Shown here piece by piece: positions 7,393-10,190 of a DNA stretch of 10,190 nt. The position numbers were made by a program, and so were the translations under genes. Every line of letters begins with the position of its first letter. The first letter of the stretch is position 1. The notes below the pieces were generated by a model, which saw only the letters and a list, made by a program, of their open reading frames with translations, was not told the DNA's origin and made no database searches. The DNA is from an uncultured Clostridia bacterium (GTDB lineage Bacteria > Bacillota > Clostridia > Oscillospirales > CAG-272), in contig CALCTA010000041.1 in NCBI GenBank assembly GCA_937893945.1, positions 1 to 10,190 on the forward strand. Reading direction: 5' to 3'.

Positions 7393-8853
7393 TTAGTTAT
7401 TCTGCCAGAGCTTATTGTACATCTCCAAATAGCTGTTTGCAGAATTCTTCCATGAGAAGTCTATTCTCATGATCTTGCCTACGAACTTACGGCGAAGCTC
7501 GGCATCGTTCCAAAGGTCGATAGCCGCGCCCGTGCGCTCCTCAAGCTCGTATGAATCGTAGCCTGCAAAGGTAAATCCGTTGCCCTTTATCTTATCCCCG
7601 TCGAGCCAATAGCCCTTGATGGAATCGTAAAGTCCGCCGGTCTCACGAACTACGGGTATTGCTCCGTAGCGTGAAGCGATCATCTGCGAAAGTCCGCAGG
7701 GCTCGCTCTTTGAGGGCATCAGGAAAATGTCGCTTGCGGCGTATATGCGCTTGGACAGATCTCTGTCGTAGGTGATAAGCGCTCTGACTTTGTTCGGGAA
7801 GGTCTCCTCAAGTCCTCTGAAGAATATCTCATACTCGCTCTCGCCCTTGCCGAGAACCACGAGCTGAACGTCTCTCTCTCCAACAAGGCGATAGATCATC
7901 TTTGTAACGAGGTCAAGTCCCTTGTGAGAAGCAAGACGGGAGATAAGAGAGATCATAGGAACGTCCTCTCTCTCGGGGAGTCCAAGTTCCCTCTGAAGCG
8001 CCGTCTTATTCTCGTATTTCTTTCCCTGCGAACGCCATGTGTAGTTTTTGGAGATAGCGTTATCTGTAGCAGGATCATAGTACTTATAATCTATACCGTT
8101 AAGAATTCCCAAGAGCTTGTCGCTTGAGTCGCGAAGAATTCTGTCAAGTCCGTGAGCGTATTCGGGAGAGCATATCTCCTCGGCATATCTCTGGCTGACA
8201 GTCGTAACGAGATCGGCTGAGACGATCGCTCCCTTCATAAGATTGATGCAGCCGTCGTATTCAACTATATGCCTTGATCTATGGTCAAGCTCGAACACGT
8301 CTCCGAGTATAGCGAAATCGTACTTTCCCTGATATTCGATATTGTGGATAGTGAACACCGTCTTGATGTTCTCATATCCTGCCACTGCTCTGAACTTCTC
8401 GTTGATATAAACGAGCGTGAGCGCGGCAGACCAGTCGTGCGCGTGAACTACGTCGGGGTAATAGCCTACAAGTCTCGGAAGCTCTGCGGCAACCTTTGAG
8501 AAGAAGGCAAATCTCTCACCCTCGTCGCCGTAGCCGTAAAGAGTTTCACGGTCAAAATAATATTTGTTATCAACGAAGTAATAGGTCGCGCCGTCCTTGA
8601 CAAGCGAGTATATTCCACAATACTGACGTCTCCAGGAGAGAGCTACCTCGCCCTCGTAAACGAGCGTCATCTGTGAGCGCCAGCTCTCAGATACCGAGCG
8701 GTAAAGCGGCATAACAACTCTTACGTCTGTCTCACCGCCGCTTGCCTCTATAATAGCCGACGGAAGCGAGCCAAGCACGTCGCCAAGTCCTCCGGTTGCC
8801 GCGAAGGGCATTACCTCTGCTCCGACAAAAAGTAATTTTTTCATTCCTCTCAT
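7393..8853 (-). CDS. glgA: Glycogen synthase (GT5, ADP-glucose type)
   Basis: This 486-residue enzyme transfers glucose from ADP-glucose to the non-reducing end of an alpha-1,4-glucan. The GT5 synthase catalytic domain comes first (about 4-255), with ATGGLGDV (19-26), HAHDW (137-141) and FTIHNIEYQG (167-176). A GT1-like domain follows, with NGID (252-255), SRLASHKGLD (305-314; R306 and K311), SEPCGLSQ (383-390; E384) and RETGGLYDS (403-411). Length is normal. The first motif usually reads KTGGL; here the Lys is replaced by A19. The start at 8853 has AAAGGAAAGGAT directly upstream; an alternative Met at residue 4 (8844) would give the more usual MKKLLFV beginning and cannot be excluded. It lies 35 bases after glgD and is followed by glgP after a 92-base gap with a hairpin. 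The family assignment is firm; the effect of A19 on donor use is unknown. Confidence 0.95.
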   Translation of the reverse strand: MRGMKKLLFVGAEVMPFAATGGLGDVLGSLPSAIIEASGGETDVRVVMPLYRSVSESWRSQMTLVYEGEVALSWRRQYCGIYSLVKDGATYYFVDNKYYFDRETLYGYGDEGERFAFFSKVAAELPRLVGYYPDVVHAHDWSAALTLVYINEKFRAVAGYENIKTVFTIHNIEYQGKYDFAILGDVFELDHRSRHIVEYDGCINLMKGAIVSADLVTTVSQRYAEEICSPEYAHGLDRILRDSSDKLLGILNGIDYKYYDPATDNAISKNYTWRSQGKKYENKTALQRELGLPEREDVPMISLISRLASHKGLDLVTKMIYRLVGERDVQLVVLGKGESEYEIFFRGLEETFPNKVRALITYDRDLSKRIYAASDIFLMPSKSEPCGLSQMIASRYGAIPVVRETGGLYDSIKGYWLDGDKIKGNGFTFAGYDSYELEERTGAAIDLWNDAELRRKFVGKIMRIDFSWKNSANSYLEMYNKLWQNN

Positions 8854-8867
8854 ATCCTTTCCTTTAA
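8854..8867 (-). promoter_or_regulatory. Ribosome binding site of glgA
   Basis: On the minus strand AAAGGAAAGGAT runs directly into the ATG at 8853. The first AAAGGA lies six bases from the ATG at 8853; the second AAGGA lies ten bases from the alternative ATG at 8844. The spacing favours 8853 but both are possible. Confidence 0.6.
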
Positions 8868-8888
8868 TTTTAGCACTGCCTGTCCTTA

Positions 8889-10019
8889 TCAGACCATCGC
8901 GCCCTTGGATATGAAGAAAGGCATACTCTCGTGTCCCGAAAGAACGCGGTTGTTACGGATAACAACGTTCTTGTCGGTTATTACACAGTTGAGAGATACG
9001 TTATGTCCCGTGAAGGTGTCCTGAAGAAGAATAGAATTCTTGATAACTGTTCCCTTACCGACGTGTACGCCTCTGAAGATGATAGAATTCTCTACCGTAC
9101 CCTCGATAACACATCCGTCAGCAACGTAGGAATTTGTTACCTTAGAGTCCTCGGAATACACCGTAGGAGCGGAATTACGAAGCTTTGTGTGAATAGGACT
9201 GTCCTTAGTGAAAAGTCCGTGGCGTACTTCGGGATCAAGAAGCTTCATAGAGCAATCGAAATAGCTCTCAAGCGATGTTACCTGCAAATAGATACCGTCG
9301 TAGTGGTAGCAGTTTATACGTGCGCGGTTCATGCGGCGAGCGATTATGTCCTTATAGAAATGGTTGTAGCCGTGAGCAGCCGCGTCATTGATAGCGTTCA
9401 TAAGGAAGAGACGGTTAGCAACGAGGATATTGGTGCTTATCTCGGCGTCTCCCTCGTGCTCAAGGTATGCAGAGACCTCGGTAGCCATTCCGTTTTCATC
9501 GCACTTTACCTCGGTAGCTCCCTCAGAAGATACCTCCTTTGCGGATCTTACGGTTCGCGTTACTATAGTTACGTCAGCGTTCTTCTTTACGTGATCGTCA
9601 ATTACCTTAGTCAAGTCTATATTGCAGATACCGTCGCAGTCCGAAAGAACTATATACTCCTCGTTACATCTGGAGATGAAGCTGGTAACTCCCATAAGCG
9701 CCTCAAGTCTTGTGGAGTAAAGCTTTGCGGCATTCGCATTGCTATACGCGGTAATAAACGGGGGAAGTATTCTGATACCGCCCGAGCGGCGCGCGAGATC
9801 CCAGTCCTTACCCGTACCGATATGGTCCATAAGAGACTGGTAATTGTTATGTGTGATTATTCCTATCTTAGTGATACCCGAATTTACCATATTGGAAAGT
9901 GGGAAATCTACGAGGCGGTAACGGCAGCCGTAAGGTACCGATGCCATAGTACGAACACTCGTAAGCTCGGGAATAGCGGAATTATGAATGTTAGAAAAAA
10001 TCAAGCCTGCTACTGACAT
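8889..10019 (-). CDS. glgD: GlgD, non-catalytic subunit of ADP-glucose pyrophosphorylase
   Basis: This 376-residue protein is a GlgC paralogue. In Bacillota GlgD pairs with GlgC and raises its activity while being poorly active or inactive alone. The N-terminus shows this: where catalytic enzymes have a glycine-rich GGGxGTRL loop, this reads SNIHNSAIPEL (9-19), followed by the GlgD-like RTMASVPYGCRYRLVDFPLS (23-42). The nucleotidyltransferase fold covers about 1-245. The left-handed beta helix of hexapeptide repeats covers about 285-355, with NSYVADGCVIEGTVENSIIF (296-315). The length is typical for GlgD and the protein is cytoplasmic. The start has a perfect AAAGGAGG (10028-10035) inside the end of glgC, and only three bases separate the two genes, so a balanced GlgC:GlgD ratio by coupled translation is likely. 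It ends in tandem stops, TGA then TAA. Confidence 0.93.
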   Translation of the reverse strand: MSVAGLIFSNIHNSAIPELTSVRTMASVPYGCRYRLVDFPLSNMVNSGITKIGIITHNNYQSLMDHIGTGKDWDLARRSGGIRILPPFITAYSNANAAKLYSTRLEALMGVTSFISRCNEEYIVLSDCDGICNIDLTKVIDDHVKKNADVTIVTRTVRSAKEVSSEGATEVKCDENGMATEVSAYLEHEGDAEISTNILVANRLFLMNAINDAAAHGYNHFYKDIIARRMNRARINCYHYDGIYLQVTSLESYFDCSMKLLDPEVRHGLFTKDSPIHTKLRNSAPTVYSEDSKVTNSYVADGCVIEGTVENSIIFRGVHVGKGTVIKNSILLQDTFTGHNVSLNCVITDKNVVIRNNRVLSGHESMPFFISKGAMV

Positions 10020-10022
10020 GTC

Positions 10023-10190
10023 TTACGCCTCCTTTACTAAATCTGCGCTATCGTATATCATAGCGCCGTCCGCAACGGCAGTTCCGTCAGGAACGCTGAT
10101 GCCCGTACCGATGACCGCAATTCCCTTTGCTTCCTCACGGGACTTACCGACCGTACATCCCTTTCCGACCTTTACGTCGGAATCGAGTAT
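10023..10190 (-). CDS. glgC: Glucose-1-phosphate adenylyltransferase GlgC, C-terminal fragment
   Basis: Only the last 55 codons and the TAA stop are in the window; the gene continues past the right edge. The frame runs without interruption from 10190. The peptide starts ILDSDVKVGKGCTVG (1-15), a hexapeptide beta-helix turn, followed by GIAVIGTGISVPDGTAV (23-39), which matches the usual GlgC ending. GlgC makes ADP-glucose and pyrophosphate from glucose-1-phosphate and ATP, the committed step of bacterial glycogen synthesis. Catalytic residues lie outside the window, so activity cannot be judged here. The glgD ATG follows its stop by three bases, and the glgD ribosome site lies within its final codons. 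Confidence 0.88.
   Translation of the reverse strand: MLDSDVKVGKGCTVGKSREEAKGIAVIGTGISVPDGTAVADGAMIYDSADLVKEA
10028..10035 (-). promoter_or_regulatory. Ribosome binding site of glgD inside glgC
   Basis: The minus strand reads AAAGGAGG, a near-perfect Shine-Dalgarno site, eight bases before the glgD ATG at 10019. It overlaps the last codons of glgC, which suggests translational coupling of the two subunits. Confidence 0.85.

Noticed and set aside
8931..10016. Long open frame (361 codons) on the plus strand opposite glgD
   Set aside because: It is in exact codon-on-codon register with glgD, so it stays open only because glgD avoids TTA, CTA and TCA codons. The product has no recognisable domain and no good ribosome site.
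8889..10019. glgD as a second catalytic glgC or a broken glgC
   Set aside because: The missing glycine-rich loop and the RTMASVPYG segment are normal GlgD features; the frame is intact and a separate glgC lies directly upstream.

Overview
The window looks like chromosomal DNA from a Gram-positive, low-to-moderate GC anaerobe of the Clostridia (Bacillota), possibly an uncultured gut member of the Oscillospiraceae or Christensenellales. The grounds are a GlgC/GlgD-type glycogen locus, strong AAGGAGG-like ribosome binding sites in front of most genes, free use of ATA and AGA codons, and a DUF815-type AAA+ protein. The genus-level guess is inference; the class-level guess is fairly secure. No mobile element, CRISPR array, rRNA or tRNA is visible, and no gene-free stretch exceeds about 100 bases.

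Two convergent transcription units meet at a bidirectional terminator near 2101-2141. On the plus strand (1-2101), a recognisable extended -10 promoter drives two closely spaced genes: a CPBP-family intramembrane protease-like protein and a DUF815-type AAA+ ATPase. On the minus strand (10190 down to 2118), seven genes run in one direction with gaps of 3 to 92 bases: glgC (only its last 55 codons are in the window), glgD, glgA, glgP, a neopullulanase-like GH13 enzyme, a 109-residue uncharacterised protein, and tadA. The promoter of this operon lies beyond the right edge.

The minus-strand genes cover both halves of glycogen metabolism. GlgC with its non-catalytic partner GlgD makes ADP-glucose. 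GlgA extends alpha-1,4-glucan. GlgP removes glucose-1-phosphate from chain ends, and the cytoplasmic GH13 enzyme cuts oligosaccharides or limit dextrins. No branching enzyme (glgB) is seen here; it may lie upstream or elsewhere. The last two genes, the 109-residue protein and the tRNA adenosine deaminase TadA, have no obvious link to glycogen but are tightly packed behind the GH13 gene and probably cotranscribed.

I do not see a convincing undescribed system. The points most worth checking are an Ala where GlgA usually has the ADP-glucose-contacting Lys of the KTGGL motif, a strong hairpin between glgA and glgP, the tadA stop codon lying in the loop of the shared terminator, the unknown 109-residue family, and the CPBP/AAA+ pair.
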